NCBI RefSeq assembly: GCF_016808335.1
Contig: NC_053146.1
Location: 41,846,470 to 41,910,469, forward strand
Reading direction: 5' to 3'
Origin: Panicum virgatum
Taxonomy: Eukaryota; Streptophyta; Magnoliopsida; Poales; Poaceae
DNA: 64,000 nucleotides
The first letter of the stretch is position 1; every line of letters begins with the position of its first letter. A model generated the notes under the pieces. That model was not told the origin of the DNA and made no database searches. It saw only the letters and a program-made list of their open reading frames with translations. The position numbers and the translations under genes were made by a program. Of this stretch, positions 44,194-55,482 are shown in pieces.

Positions 44194-45314
44194 TTCTCCC
44201 ATTCTTGGTTTTGAGTCATCCTCGACTCAAAGTCGCTGATGCTTGCGGAAGTAGTTGTTCCCATTCTTGACATGATCCTGCGTTGCTCCCCTTCTTGAAA
44301 TTGAACCTGTTGTGACAAAACAAACAAAGAAGAACAAGAAGAACACTGCGTGATAGGATGAGTCTTGAAATAGCCCTCTTTTTCATCAAATTGTTGCATA
44401 GAAAAAGGAGATTTCAGATTTGAACATATATAAACACGATGCACCATGTACTCTCCTTCACAATTATAATTGCCAATAAAGTGATATGTACATCGAGATA
44501 ACCATGGCAATCCAACACATTTAAATTTCTCCTCCAAACTACTAAGTGCACAAAAAATATCAAACTCTATATAACCCAAAGTATTTAAAGAAGACAACAA
44601 TTTCCTTTCATCCTTTTCTGTAGCAATTGGAATCAAATGTTTATTTTTAGCATAAGTCTTGGGTTCCAAAACAAAAGGATCAGTTTCCTTCACAAGTTGT
44701 GGCATAGGGATAAATATAGAACTATCACACAACTCTTCCTTATCACAAAAATCAGTAGAATATTTATCATGTGACAAAGTCAATTCAGATTTGGGGTCCA
44801 CTAAATGTTGCTCTATTATAGCATGAGTGGTGGACAATTTCAGCACATCAAGAGAGCTCTTACCTGAGACAATTACCTGTTCATTCTCTATCATCTTGTC
44901 TTCTGTTTTAGATACATGCTGCAAAATATTAGGTCCAACAGAAGACAAAGAGATATCTTTAATTTGTACAAAATCAGATTTAGAGGAAGACACTGTAACA
45001 TCTGAAATAATCCATTCTTTTCTAAAAGGCTCATTCTTTCTTCTCTCTGCTCTTTCAAGATCAGCTTCTAAAATTTCAGTTGCGGTCATAGATTTAAGTG
45101 TAATTTTTCTTCCATTGTAGTTGAAAGAATATCTATTTGCAACCTTTTTATGTACCACATCATTTATATTAATCCATGGCGTTCCTAGTAATAAATGACA
45201 TGCTTGCATGGGTACTATATCAAAATCAGCACTACTCTTGTAAAAACCAATGCTAAATTCAATATGTGCAAATTCAGTTACCTTAATCTTATCGTAAGAA
45301 TTTACCCATTGCAT
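43938..45314 (-). CDS. Retropepsin-like ORF of element E
   Basis: 458 residues on the minus strand. The first 100 residues match the C-terminal half of a Gypsy aspartic protease: IEFSIGFYKSSADFDIVPMQ, then ACHLLLGTPW. The flap and active-site part lies upstream in the same frame (CRVIIDGETFNNLASLELVE at about 45345-45415), but a TGA before it cuts the frame, and the usual DTG/DSG is DGE, so it is probably not catalytic. The rest is Lys/Glu/Ser-rich with no recognised domain and continues through the LTR boundary, ending in the 3' LTR. No zinc knuckle was seen. Confidence 0.65.
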   Translation of the reverse strand: MQWVNSYDKIKVTEFAHIEFSIGFYKSSADFDIVPMQACHLLLGTPWININDVVHKKVANRYSFNYNGRKITLKSMTATEILEADLERAERRKNEPFRKEWIISDVTVSSSKSDFVQIKDISLSSVGPNILQHVSKTEDKMIENEQVIVSGKSSLDVLKLSTTHAIIEQHLVDPKSELTLSHDKYSTDFCDKEELCDSSIFIPMPQLVKETDPFVLEPKTYAKNKHLIPIATEKDERKLLSSLNTLGYIEFDIFCALSSLEEKFKCVGLPWLSRCTYHFIGNYNCEGEYMVHRVYICSNLKSPFSMQQFDEKEGYFKTHPITQCSSCSSLFVLSQQVQFQEGEQRRIMSRMGTTTSASISDFESRMTQNQEWENDEDMTNTHMTKAQAKVEFKAQSTLKSDLFASPVRTAGAGLTKTDAQATYGLRFGRSIYRWKAKEIRFPTQLIPYQNTLGVDGNR

Positions 45315-45419
45315 GTAGTATGGATGTGGATGTGGCTTTGTGGTCAGACCAAGCTTCTCGACCAGCTCTAAACTTGCAAGGTTGTTGAAAGTCTCACCAT
45401 CAATGATGACTCGGCAACG

Positions 45420-46725
45420 TCATTCCATCACGACAAAGAAAGTTTGGAACAAATTGTTGAATTGATTTTGCTCCACTTTCTCCATTTGAGAACTCAACAC
45501 TCGCTGAGCAATCTCAGTGTTTCCTGAAATTGTTAGTAAGTAGACAAGAGAAAACACAAAAGGTTATCCCTATCAACTACTATATGTGGATGTGGATGGT
45601 GGAAACACAATCGCGCACATCTTATCAAGCTCTTACAAGTGTTCTTACCAATGCCAAGCAGAGGATGGTACAACCGGTGGCTGGTTCGTGATACCTGTGA
45701 GGAAGTGGTACTAAGATTGCAAGATCCTTTGGGTGTACTGATCTGAAGTAATATGTGGAGCTTCGGGGGGCTTTATTTAGTAGCAAGGATTAGCACAATT
45801 GAAAATCAGATAGCAAAAATTGAATAAATATCCAAAGTACTTATCAATGTTGCTGGCCTAAACGTGTTCCTAGAACTAGTTCAAGCAAGCAAGCGACATA
45901 TACCAAGCACAAAGGACACAAAAGGATGCAAGCACTTCTGATTTTTTTCTTTTTTTGTGCGGCTCTTTTTTATGCACTTATCTTTTTTTTTCTTTCTTTT
46001 TCTATTCAAAAGTGCCACAAGAGCAAGAGACAACTCCACACTATTACAAAATTGTTGTCTGTAAATTACAGATTTGCTACACAAACTTTTACAGGCTGTT
46101 TGACAAATTTAGAGACCTCAAACACGAAAACTTACAACACGAAAGTTGTAGATCCTCCTTTTCTCTTTCTTTGAAATATATGGAAAGTCTCTTTTGGATA
46201 AAGGAAGTAGAAAATATTGACCCCGAAATACAGACTACTCAGAAATTTCTGGGTCACCAACAGATTGACTTCCAATCCAGATTAGGCGCAGATAACTACG
46301 TTTTCTGGAATTCTCACAATTGATAAAGTTGTAGATAATTTCACAAGCTTTCCAGAAAGTACTAGAACACAAAAATCCAAGTTCGTATGCGAGAGATATC
46401 AACAAAATACCGAACTGGACAGAGACAAGTCCGAACCGGACGTGATGACGGGATGGAAAAGGACACGGTGACACGATGCAAAACTCAAACCAATCTAAGA
46501 TCTCGATCTAAACCAGCAACAAGACCACGACTATGGACATAAACTCAATGATGCGGACTCCGATATCAAAATATGCAATGGCTTAAAAGGGATAATGGGA
46601 TGGGAAAACAGCACGAACACAAAATTTTCTAGGGCTTTTTGATGGAGTGTGGGACAATGGCGAAATTGATGAAACTAAAGATAGATGTGAAACCTGACAG
46701 TAAACCTGAGTCTCTGAATACCAAA
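45420..46725 (-). other. 5' internal region of element E, no gene recognised
   Basis: The stretch between the protease-like sequence and the PBS has only short frames and homopolymer runs (for example near 45945-46005). A decayed gag may have been here, but nothing supports it directly. Confidence 0.4.
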
Positions 46726-47463
46726 TAATGGGGACGTGGGTTCCCGATCTTCCGTCAGGTTCTGGATAACTCTCGTTGTAGGCGGAGCGAGACACACCGA
46801 TCCGGCTTCAGATCCTAAGACCCGAATCCAACAATCTTAGCACCACAACTTCTCTGGTTATCAACCGTGTCCCAACCCGGTTGACCTCGCCAAGAAGGCT
46901 AATCCCTGCAAGCGCAACGAAGAACACAAGCAAGAACTCGAAAGAACGCATCTCAATTGAAGTGACTCTGCAGATGAAAGATTAATCTCAAAGTTGGGGT
47001 CTCACAAACCGACACGGCGGCGAAACTGTTCTCGACAGAATAATCTAAGTAAAACCCAAGTAACCTAATGGCGGCTGCTGTGTATATAGAAGAGAGAGGC
47101 TAGGGGGGCGGCCAAGGGGGTGGCCGGGTAACCCTAGGGAGTACAAGGCCTTCGGGCCCAAAAACTGGCGTCGCTGCATCCAGGCAGATTCTGGTCGTCA
47201 TGTTGTTTCGACGATTCCCATCGACTCCGAGCGTATTTTGATATGGGATCAGTTGGGTTGGAAATTTTATCTCCTTAGCTTTCCAACGATATATAGAACG
47301 CCCAGAACGGAGCCCATATGTGGCCTGGGCGTCCGTTTTCGTGAGGCCTACTCCTGCAGTCCGAACCGGACTCACGAATAAATCGGACTTCAATGTGGAT
47401 TGGGCTTTGAACTCTATCTTCGCTTGGGCCTTGGTCATATGCATATTGGTCATGTCCTCATCA
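46726..47463 (-). repeat. 5' LTR of element E (738 bp)
   Basis: Nearly identical to the 3' LTR. The plus strand begins TAATGGGGACGTGGGTTCCC and ends CATGTCCTCATCA, immediately followed by target copy AAGGT. Confidence 0.9.
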
Positions 47464-47464
47464 A

Positions 47465-48028
47465 AGGTCTTCTATGTCTGAAACAGCTGTTGGCCAGAAA
47501 AACCCTGACCTGTAAGCCTTGTCGACTAGTGTCCTTGATGCGACATGGTTGCCGCAAACTCCTTTGTGTATCTCCCTGAGGATGTCTTTGCCTTCTTCAT
47601 GGGTAATACACTTCATGAGGATGCCGGAGATAAGAGCATTTGTAGAGGTTGTCGCCGACAAGAACGAAACCCTTGCTTCGCTTGATGATGCGAGCAGCTT
47701 CGACGCTCTTGGCATCAATGTGTGGTGGAAGTTTGAACTCCTTGATGAAGTCGATGAACTGAATCCACCAGTCTTCTTCGATCATCAGTACTTCTCTAAC
47801 TGTGGCCAGGGCCTCCGCATCAGCAGCTTGTTGGCTTTGTACTTTGACTGATGGATGATGAAGTTCATGAACAAAGACTCTAGGTGGAACGGCTGCTCGA
47901 GTAGATCCAAGTTTGGAAAGGAGATCAGCTCCCACGTTATTGTCACGGTCCACGTGGTGGATTTCCAATCCTGCGAACTTGTTCTCGAGCTCTCCGATTT
48001 CTTCAACGTGTGCGTCCATTGTATCCTT
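47465..48028 (-). pseudogene. RNase H C-terminus and integrase zinc region of element A
   Basis: The minus strand reads ENKFAGLEIHHVDRDNNVGA then DLLSKLGSTRAAVPP (RNase H C-terminal tether), followed by an integrase zinc-binding stretch REIHKGVCGNHVASRTLVDK and FFWPTAVSDIEDL with the H...H spacing. A frameshift near 47650-47710 separates the two. The 5' side is cut by element B at 48028; the integrase continues across element E at 43450. Confidence 0.85.
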
Positions 48029-48443
48029 TGTCAGACCCGGGTCAGCGGGACTGCTTATAGGCATAGAATATTCTAGAGTAAGGGATAGCTTATGGATGTA
48101 CCTTACCTCTCTTGTAACTACCCGAATAGGCGTAGAACTAGCTGCAGTACAAAGGAAACTACTCGATTGTGTTGTAGTAGGGTTCCAACTGTACTCGGTT
48201 AGGACTTTCCATGTAACCCTGTCCCCTGGATATATAAGGGCGGGCAGGGATCCCCTCAAAACACATCAACACCTAAGGCAATACAAACCTCCACACATGA
48301 CGTAGGGTAGTACGCAACTCGCGGCCCGAACCTGTCTAAATCTTTGTGTTCCTTGCACCACCGAGTTCCAGAGTAGTCGATCCCTATCTACAAACCTTAC
48401 TGCTAAGGGTATCCCTGAGCAGGATTGGCGATAAACACCGACA
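48029..48443 (+). repeat. 5' LTR of element B (415 bp)
   Basis: TGTCAGACCCGGGTCAGCGG...GATAAACACCGACA, with TATATAAGGGCGGGCAGG near 48231 as a probable promoter. Same family as the element A LTR. Confidence 0.9.
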
Positions 48444-48445
48444 GC

Positions 48446-48463
48446 TGGCGCGCCAGGTAGGGG
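48446..48463 (+). other. Primer-binding site of element B
   Basis: TGGCGCGCCAGGTAGGGG, 2 bp after the LTR end, the form common in Tat-lineage Gypsy elements of grasses. Confidence 0.85.
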
Positions 48464-48489
48464 ATTCGGCGAGTTCATCGGTGAATTCG

Positions 48490-50538
48490 ATGGCCGGATC
48501 AAGCGACGCCAACAACGTGCCCGAGGGCACAACCCTTGTTTTCGGTTCTTGGGCATGCACGACTGACGGATCGGGCAGCTTCTCCAGCCACCTTCTCATG
48601 CCCAACTCGCCTAAACCGAAAATCACACTCCAACCCACCAACATCTGGGAAACTATAGATCTCGACAAGAAAAAAGCTCTACTCGAGCTCGGTTCGGATA
48701 ACGCAGAAAACGTGTCGACTCTAACTCGAGTTCTCGAGTTAGCCGAGTCCGATACAAACTCTGATCCCAAAAAGTCTCACTTCTCCAAAACCCTCGGAAA
48801 ATACTTGACTTGTCTCAAGTCGTTCAAACGCCCAAGGATCAACAACTCAGAACTACTCGATGGAGTAAAACGAGTTTCACGATCAATTGAGGGCTGCATC
48901 AAATTTGCTGAATCCACCCTTGGCTCATCTGCATCACGGCAGAACCGAGAAGCGTTGAACCCACCAAAGGAACGGTCGGGTGGTATACTCTCAGGGATCG
49001 ATCGACTAGATTCCAAGCTCGCCGACTGCATTAAGTTGGCCGAAGGCACTCTACAAAACTTGAAGCAGAAATCGAGAGGAGGAATCTACGGGGGATCTGG
49101 TAAGACAAACCCTCGGCTTGTTTGGATGGGACCGTTTATCTCCAGGAAACCTCAGAACCCTTCACCGAAACCTGCTCACAGTCAGATTCCTAAAACAACT
49201 GACACCTCCAAGTCCTCTTTCGATCAGGACTTTGATCAGTTCATGAACGGTCTCAAAAAATTTGAACCATTCGATGATCTCAAAGACTGGTCCGACAACG
49301 TCGACTTGTTCATGGACGCTATGGCCAATCCACCCAAACATGCTGACGCCCTTTGGGAACTGGCCAAACTCAAAAAGGGAAAAGCTAAAGCCCCAGAACA
49401 ATCCAGCAAGTTAGTTTTTGACAAGCCTTTGATTAAGAAGCCTGAAGGACTGACTCCCACGCAATCATGGCTTTATTGGATGAACGAGAACGCCCTCCGC
49501 GTGGAGATGGGCATCCCGCTTCTCGCTCACCCAAAGCACACATATTCAAAAATCGGTGGCCTAACCGACTCCGATTCCGAGTACTCTTCCAACTCGGAGG
49601 ATGATCTAGATGACCTAATCTAGTACAGCAAACAAGTCGAGCCCAACTCAACTAAGAATTCCAAGTCCGATTAGGACTCCCTCCAATACTTGGTCATATA
49701 TGCAACACCGCAAGGACGGACAGTGCACCTGAAGAAGGCACAAGATCCTAACGCCTCCGGCTCTCAGCCAGCAGATCTGCCCCTCCAGCAGAGCACTCCA
49801 CTAGACCCGTCCTCAAGCAAACAAGACCAAGAAGTTCAAGATCTTTGCCATGAAATCCTCATGGTTCATATCTCCGAGGTCCAGGAACCTAAGTATGACT
49901 CCACGGAGCATCTCAACCTTGACGACTACAATTCTGATGATTTTGACGAGTATCTCTCCGGCAACATGGAGACTACTCTGCCTACAATCATAGAAGCCCA
50001 AGCTACTATCAAGCAAGATCCTCCTGCACCTCCTCCAGCAGTGACGGTCGCTGTGCAATTGGAAGAGCAGCACCCAGCAGAAGATCTTTACGAGCGTCAT
50101 TGCCTGCTTAACCAGAAAAGGGCGTTCAGGCGCCAGCGCCTCGCCAACAGCCAGCAGGAACAGCAAGGCGACAACTATGACTTCTCCAACTACGACCTCC
50201 GCAACGTGATCAACGTTGGTCGTAATGCACGCAACGTTATCATCTCAAGGAGAAAGGAGCACGAGGAAATAGAGGCTTACAACCCTTCTTCCAACTACCG
50301 CATCCCAGCAAAGGCCTCTACAGCCTTCAAGAAGCATAAGCCGGAAAGTACCCATCCTCAGGGTAAATCGCGCACCCCATATCATGGAAAAACATCTCAG
50401 GGCAGAGATAGGATCAAGAAGACGCTCCTACACAAGTGCTTCATGCACCCTAAGAGCTCTCATACGATCTTCGAGTGCAACTCACTCCGCAAGGCCCTTG
50501 GGGCACCACTCCTAAAGGAGACCTTACCAATAATCTAG
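48490..50538 (+). pseudogene. Gypsy (Tat-type) gag of element B with two in-frame stops
   Basis: One frame from MAGSSDANNVPEG (48490) to 50538, about 680 codons, with TAG stops at 49621-49623 and about 49672. The N-terminal two thirds is hydrophilic and Ser/Lys/Asp-rich. The C-terminal part has FRRQRLANSQQEQQGDNYDF, NVINVGRNARNVIISRRKEH and a zinc-knuckle-like HKCFMHPKSSHTIFECNSL. Both stops could come from single transitions (CAG or CGA type). Gag would coat the RNA genome in particles. Confidence 0.82.
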
Positions 50539-50976
50539 TCGATTGATGTATCGACTAAGTTTATCCCCCGAACAATTTTATTCAGTTATGTAAACCATTA
50601 CTCGTGTCTACGAGCAAGGGATAGGTCTTAAGAGTCAGAGTTTGTCATTTTACAACTCCTGTAATCTCGACAAATTTCCAATAAAAGTTGATTCCTTCAT
50701 AAATCGACTACTAGGCTCTCGCTCACTTAGCCAATACCCCATTACAAACACCACTCTCAAAGCCATGCTCTGCACCAGAGCGGCAATCGGGTAGTTTATA
50801 TGGTTTACTTCGAGTGTTCCTACGACATTTTCGTCTTGGATAACCCGACGGTGTTCATCCTAACAGACCTGTCCTAAGAAACACTCGTCCTCGGTTGAGG
50901 ACACATTACTCTCCTCACTCGAGTAGGTTTTGGATACTCTTTTGACATTTTCGTCTTGGATAACCCGACGGGGTTC

Positions 50977-52193
50977 TGTTATCACCATAAATTAACATGA
51001 TTAATTTATGGGCCGAAAAGCAAGTTGGGCTTAAAGCAGGAGATTGAAGAGGGCTTGTAAATCGGCTCCTGCGTGAGCATCTGGGCCACATGGGCCATGT
51101 ATCCTTAGATTTAGTTTAAGATTAGAGATATAGTCCGATCGGGACATGATTAGTTTAGATTGTTTCCCAAGTCTCCGGACTATAAATATGTACCCTATGT
51201 TATTCATGAAAAGAGAGCGTCATCACGTCTCGCAAACAACAACTCTCGGCGCATCGCCACCCCTAATCCTAGGGTTTCATCCAAGTAAGCGCCATGCTGC
51301 CCTGATTGCTTCTCGCGATTAGGGCAGTATTGTTCTTGCTTTTACCTTGGTATTACTCGTACTGAAGTGTTTTTGATGGCGAGTAATGCTAGTTATCTTG
51401 GTGTTCGTAGCATGGCTTTTAGTAGATCTATCATGCTTTATTGCTTATCATCTACGAATATCATGTTGTCTCTGTGCAGTCACGTTTCAATCTTATGCTA
51501 GTTCTTGTCGCATAGAATTAGTTGCACAGAGGCAACACTCTGCTTCTTTTAAGTTTAATAGATCTGATCTGTTATGGTTTGCTCTTATCTCTAAGAGTTG
51601 GCATGATATCTGCTAGGTTAGGCCTTGCAAACGGGTTGGATGATCCGGTGGTGTAGTAGATGCTTTATCTTAGCCTTGATAGGGATTGTTCCGGGAATCG
51701 GCTCTTGCTAGTTCTTAGGCCTCTGTTTTGGGTTATGGTTTAGTTATCTGTTACGTTCATTAGGCCCAGTCACATGTAGGATGTTCCGATCTAGCAGTGA
51801 AGCTTTTACCATCGTGGATTAGATTAATTAGATTTAATTGAAGCAGCTTTACAGTTATTTGCTCTATTTATCATATCCGGATAGATACAGATCCAATCTG
51901 ACACTGGGACTCGATCGGCTCTTTAAAGCCGATGCAAGAGTTGTCCCGGGGAGCCAACCACGGCTCGGACTTATGTTTCCACGTGTTTGTGTATGCAGGC
52001 AGATCATTGCAAGCACGTTCGCACCTTCCTGATCGGGTATAGGTCAGGTGGCACGCCCTGCGTCTTCACAAGCCGCGGCGTGTGCTGGAATTGCGGACCG
52101 TCAACGAGGGAGCAGTGCCTGCCAGCGCCCCACCAACCTCCCGGCTCTTCGTGTTGCCTGTCGCTGCTCGCCGGTGGGTTTCGACCGACAACA
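50977..52193 (+). repeat. 5' LTR of element C (about 1,217 bp)
   Basis: TGTTATCACCATAAATTAAC...CGACCGACAACA; the last CA may lie at 52193 or 52195. ACTATAAATATGTACC near 51178-51193 is a good TATA box, so transcription likely starts near 51215. Confidence 0.88.
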
Positions 52194-52198
52194 CATTC

Positions 52199-52216
52199 TG
52201 GCACGCCCGGTGGGAC
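52199..52216 (+). other. Primer-binding site of element C
   Basis: TGGCACGCCCGGTGGGAC, a few bases after the LTR end, typical of Tat-lineage grass Gypsy elements. Confidence 0.85.
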
Positions 52217-52245
52217 GGTTCTCGGCAACAACGTCCACTGTAACA

Positions 52246-53755
52246 ATGTCTGGAGCTCAAGATCAAGAACCCGCTCCCAAGCCCATCACGTATGAAGAGC
52301 TCCCTCCTGAACACAAGAAGAATTATGATGAGATCAAAGCTCTGTTGGAAGCCGATCTCAATGGCTCTTTTGAGAGGACCCGCAACCATGGCATTAAGTG
52401 GAAGGGGTTCTCACCTGAAGGCGCTCTCGACAACGTAGATTTGTCTGTACCATCAGAGGAGCGCACCAGGGCCCTGCGTCAGGAGATGAACTACATGGTG
52501 GCCCATACGCTTCATCGGCACTCTCAGAGCCTGATGAACGAGCTTGAGCGCGTGGCACATCGCGTCATCCAGGAGATAATCAAGAACCAATACCCTCCAT
52601 CGGGACCAACCTTGGGGAGTCACACAGAGAAAGCTGCACTGCATTTTAGGCCGCTATTGCCGTTCTTGTTTGCGGCTCCAAAACCACAAAATTCGTCGAT
52701 CTACGTCGTCCACAAGATCGGCGGTGATCCTGGAGAAGGCCAGTTCCTCACCGAGCCACCCAAGGAGATCCCGCACGGCTACACGTGCGCCTACATCCCT
52801 GACTGCATCAATCCAACACGCTCGGTGCAGATGGTAAACCCAGGAGCTTCTGGAGCAGACGCGGAGAAACAAGTGGCTGGCAAAGTACGCTACTGGGCCG
52901 AGTGCTGAGCCATCGGCCCCAGGAGTTCTTAGTGTGGAGCAGGTCAGTGCAATACTGAGAGACCAGTTCGGCATCCTGCCCAAGAGGAAAGCGATCGGCT
53001 ATTCCAAGCTGTATCCAAGTGACTACGACTTGATCCCATTGCCTCCCAAGTATCGGCTTCCTGAGTTCACCAAGTTCAACGGGTCAGAAGGAGCCAGCTC
53101 CATAGAGCATGTGAGCCGATACTTAACGCAGCTTGAAATGATCTCAGTATCGGATCCTCTGAGGGTCCGGTTCTTCGGCCAATCCCTTACAGGCCCGGCT
53201 TTTGGTTGGTACGCGTCATTGGCTCCGGATTCGATTCGAACTTGGAGGCAGCTAGAAGATCAGTTCCATACCCAGTACTACTCAGAGGCTGCTGAAGCTG
53301 GAATTGCCGACCTCGCACAAGTCAGGCAGAAGCGAGGAGAGACTGTGTCAGAATATATACATTGCTTCAGACAAGTCAAGAACCGATGCTACTCATCACG
53401 CATCACAGAGAAGGAGGCTGTCGATTTGGCTGTACTGGGACTCGCTAAGCCGATCAATTATCTGGCTTTTCAGTTGGAGTTCACCTCTCTGGCACTCATG
53501 GTGCAGAAGCTTACGGCATATGAGCTTTAACATCCTGAGCTGTACCAGGACAAGTTCAAGCGCCATGTAAACATGGCCCAGGCGGATGAATCTGATGACT
53601 CTGGCGAGGAGCAAGAAGTGGCCGTGGTAGAGTGGACTCGGGGGGCAAACCACGTCCCGTGCAAGTGGATCAAGCAGCAGGGTCTTGTGAAGGGCTTCGA
53701 CTTCGACGTGACCAAAGCAGAGCAGATATTTGATCTGCTCCTCAAAGAAAAATAG
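52246..53755 (+). pseudogene. Gag of element C with a frameshift and a stop
   Basis: [20 protein letters not shown] from 52246 is open to a TGA at 52906-52908. The continuing gag core (LPEFTKFNGSEGASSIEHVS, then FFGQSLTGPAFGWYASL and LEDQFHTQYYSEA, the retrotransposon gag domain) is in the next frame, so a one-base change lies near 52890-52905. That frame has a TAA at 53528-53530 and a TAG at 53753-53755. The gag core packages RNA; this copy is not translatable as one protein. Confidence 0.85.
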
Positions 53756-55366
53756 CTGAAGCTCCCAGAGAATCACAAGCCGCCGACCGCACAAGAGTTG
53801 CAGGGGAGGCTGTACTGCAAATGGCGACACTCGTTCACTCATGCCACGAGTGAATGTAAGGAGCTGCGTCGTCAAATCCAATCGTCTATCAAGCAAGGCC
53901 GATTAATTCTGGCTCAACACACGATGAAAGTTGACACAAAGCCCTTCCCACAAGCTAACGTGGTGGAGCTGTCATATTTCAGATCCGAGGGCCAGAATTT
54001 GGCATTCCAGATCAATATGGCGGGACCCATGCGCCGCCATGACAAGCAGAGGAGAGAGGCCACTTCTGGCAAACGGCCGCAGGATGAACACGAACTGGAA
54101 CAACAGCATGTGACTGAAGAGCAAGTGCGTCACATCCGCAATCAGCTTCCAGCTTCTAATCGGCTTCTGGAAAAATACCAGTACCAGTACAAGTTGCGCC
54201 GCCGATACGAATCGGAAGAAGATGAGTACGAGCACCGCACAGGAAGGACACTGGGGAGACGCCAGGCTATACGCGACCACTGGCACTGCCCATTCTTTAG
54301 GTATTACTGGAATTCTGGCATGAGCCGATTGCCTAATATAGATGATTGCTTGGAGTGCAGGCCTCGAGGACGCCAGCAAGACGAGACATCGGTGTTCCAG
54401 CGCTTAGGGCCCAGAACACGTCGTGATGACCGTGTGAGGTGGCCATCCAGGGGTGATTCCGAGCCAGAAGAAGAAGACAGGTACCATCGTCCATGGTGGT
54501 GTCCTGACAGGCTTAATCGCTTGCAGAAGTGCAGAGTGCAGCGCTTGCGCAATCTAGAAGAGGCAGAAGCAAAGTACCTCGACGTGCTGAGGAAGGCGCG
54601 TCCGGATCTCGCGGAGCAAGTCAGGCGACCGCGAAGGAAGGAAAGGCGCCCTCCAAGAAAAGAGTGGCGCCCCAAGCAGACAAAAGCCGATGAGAAGCCA
54701 TCGGCTGATGTGAACATGGTGTTCGTGCTCCCATCAGAGTTTCGGGCACCCCAACCGGAGGATTTGCCTATTGCACAGCTGGATCTGGGCCCACAGCCGA
54801 TCATCTTCGAGAAGCCCAAGGAGAAAAGCTACAAGCATCTGAAGGGATTGTATCTCAAGGGCTTCATCGACGGCAAGCCTGTGAACAGGATGTTGGTCGA
54901 CACTAGTGCTGCAGTCAACCTGATGCCATATTCAGTGCTGCGCCGGTTGGGGCGTTCTTCTGCCGACCTAATCAAGACCAATGTGACGCTCACTGACTTC
55001 AACGGACAACCATAAGAGGCAATGGGGGTTCTTAATGTGGAGTTGACGGTGGGCCGCAAGACAATCCCGACTTCGTTCTTCATCGTCAACAGCAAGAGTA
55101 CATATACGGTATTGCTTGGGAGGGATTGGATTCACGCCAACTGTTGTATCCCGTCCACAATGCATCAGTATCTCGTCCAATGGGATGGCGATGAAGTGGA
55201 AGTGGTCCGTGCAGATGACTCTAGCGAGGTCTCGCTCGCAGACATGAATGCCTGGGATGCGGAAGGGCAAGAGCCGATCTCAGGGATCGCCCTAGAAGAT
55301 TGTGATCGGATCGAAGCGACAAAAAACGGACTGAGGCTAGTCTTATCCACTGGCCTCACAGAGTAG
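53756..55366 (+). pseudogene. Gag C-terminus and aspartic protease of element C
   Basis: The same frame continues past the stop: YCKWRHSFTHATSECKELRR (zinc-knuckle-like), HWHCPFFRYYWNSGMSRLPN and a long Arg/Glu-rich linker. The protease follows: GLYLKGFIDGKPVNRMLVDT at 54846, then SAAVNLMPYSVLRRL. The active-site DTG is DTS (GGT to AGT type change). A TAA at 55013-55015 interrupts it. After it come VELTVGRKTIPTSFF and TVLLGRDWIHANCCIPSTMH, the protease flap and C-terminus. Ends at TAG 55364-55366; RT is in another frame. Confidence 0.85.
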
Positions 55367-55370
55367 ACGC

Positions 55371-55428
55371 ATCCTGTCATGTCACAGGATGTAATGGATT
55401 TAGAGAGGCCGGTCCCAGCGACCGGCCC
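55371..55428 (+). other. Two hairpins at the protease-RT junction of element C
   Basis: CATCCTGTCATGTCACAGGATG (55371-55392) has a perfect 8-bp stem, and GGCCGGTCCCAGCGACCGGCC (55408-55428) another 8-bp GC-rich stem. They lie 5-60 bp after the protease stop and before RT, which is in the next frame. GATG|GTAATG-like and CTGCTCAG|GCAG sites would also allow a short intron here. Either recoding or splicing could link protease and RT. Confidence 0.6.
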
Positions 55429-55482
55429 CAAAAAATAGAAAAATCCTGTTTAGGTTCGGAATTTTTACATCATGTACACACG

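Larger units (their letters stand above)
43456..47463 (-). mobile_element. Element E: non-autonomous LTR retrotransposon with a lone protease-like ORF
   Basis: Two 738-bp LTRs (43456-44193 and 46726-47463) flank 2.5 kb. The target duplication AAGGT is present at 43451-43455 and 47464-47468, inside the integrase gene of element A. The PBS is next to the 5' LTR (minus TTTGGTATTCAGAGAC, plus 46711-46725) and the polypurine tract next to the 3' LTR (minus AATGGGAGAA). There is no RT or integrase, so it must move with help from another element. By eye the LTRs differ at about 19 of 738 positions, 17 of them transitions. Confidence 0.92.
38302..48028 (-). mobile_element. Element A: minus-strand Tat-type Gypsy element, interrupted by E and B
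   Basis: From low to high coordinates: 3' LTR (38302-38718), polypurine tract, antisense gene (39338-41656), tandem repeats, integrase C-terminus and core (42542-43450), element E, integrase zinc region and RNase H C-terminus (47465-48028), then the 5' LTR of element B. Its gag, RT and 5' LTR are beyond B, outside the window or lost. It is inserted in element D at 38302; the 5-bp target copy on the left would be CCTAC (38297-38301). Confidence 0.85.
48029..50976 (+). mobile_element. Element B: plus-strand Tat-type element lacking pol, cut by element C
   Basis: 5' LTR (48029-48443), PBS, gag (48490-50538), then the family's tandem repeats (50830-50976) with no protease, RT or integrase between. 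In element A these repeats lie beyond integrase, so pol seems to have been deleted from B. It is inserted in element A (target copy TCCTT at 48024-48028); the right part lies beyond element C, outside the window. Confidence 0.8.

Noticed and set aside
44827..45120. Plus-strand frame within element E
   Set aside because: Shadow of the minus-strand protease-like ORF; no domain.
38302..48443. Reading the inverted LTRs at 38302 and 48029 as the two ends of one element
   Set aside because: They are in opposite orientation and their neighbouring gag and pol fragments are on opposite strands, so they belong to two elements.
50539..50976. A CRISPR-like array from the evenly spaced repeats
   Set aside because: Repeats are long, diverged and part of a plant retroelement; there are no short identical repeats with unique spacers.
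52048..52245. Upstream extension of element C gag into the LTR and PBS
   Set aside because: The open frame is chance; the first ATG after the PBS (52246) is the natural start.
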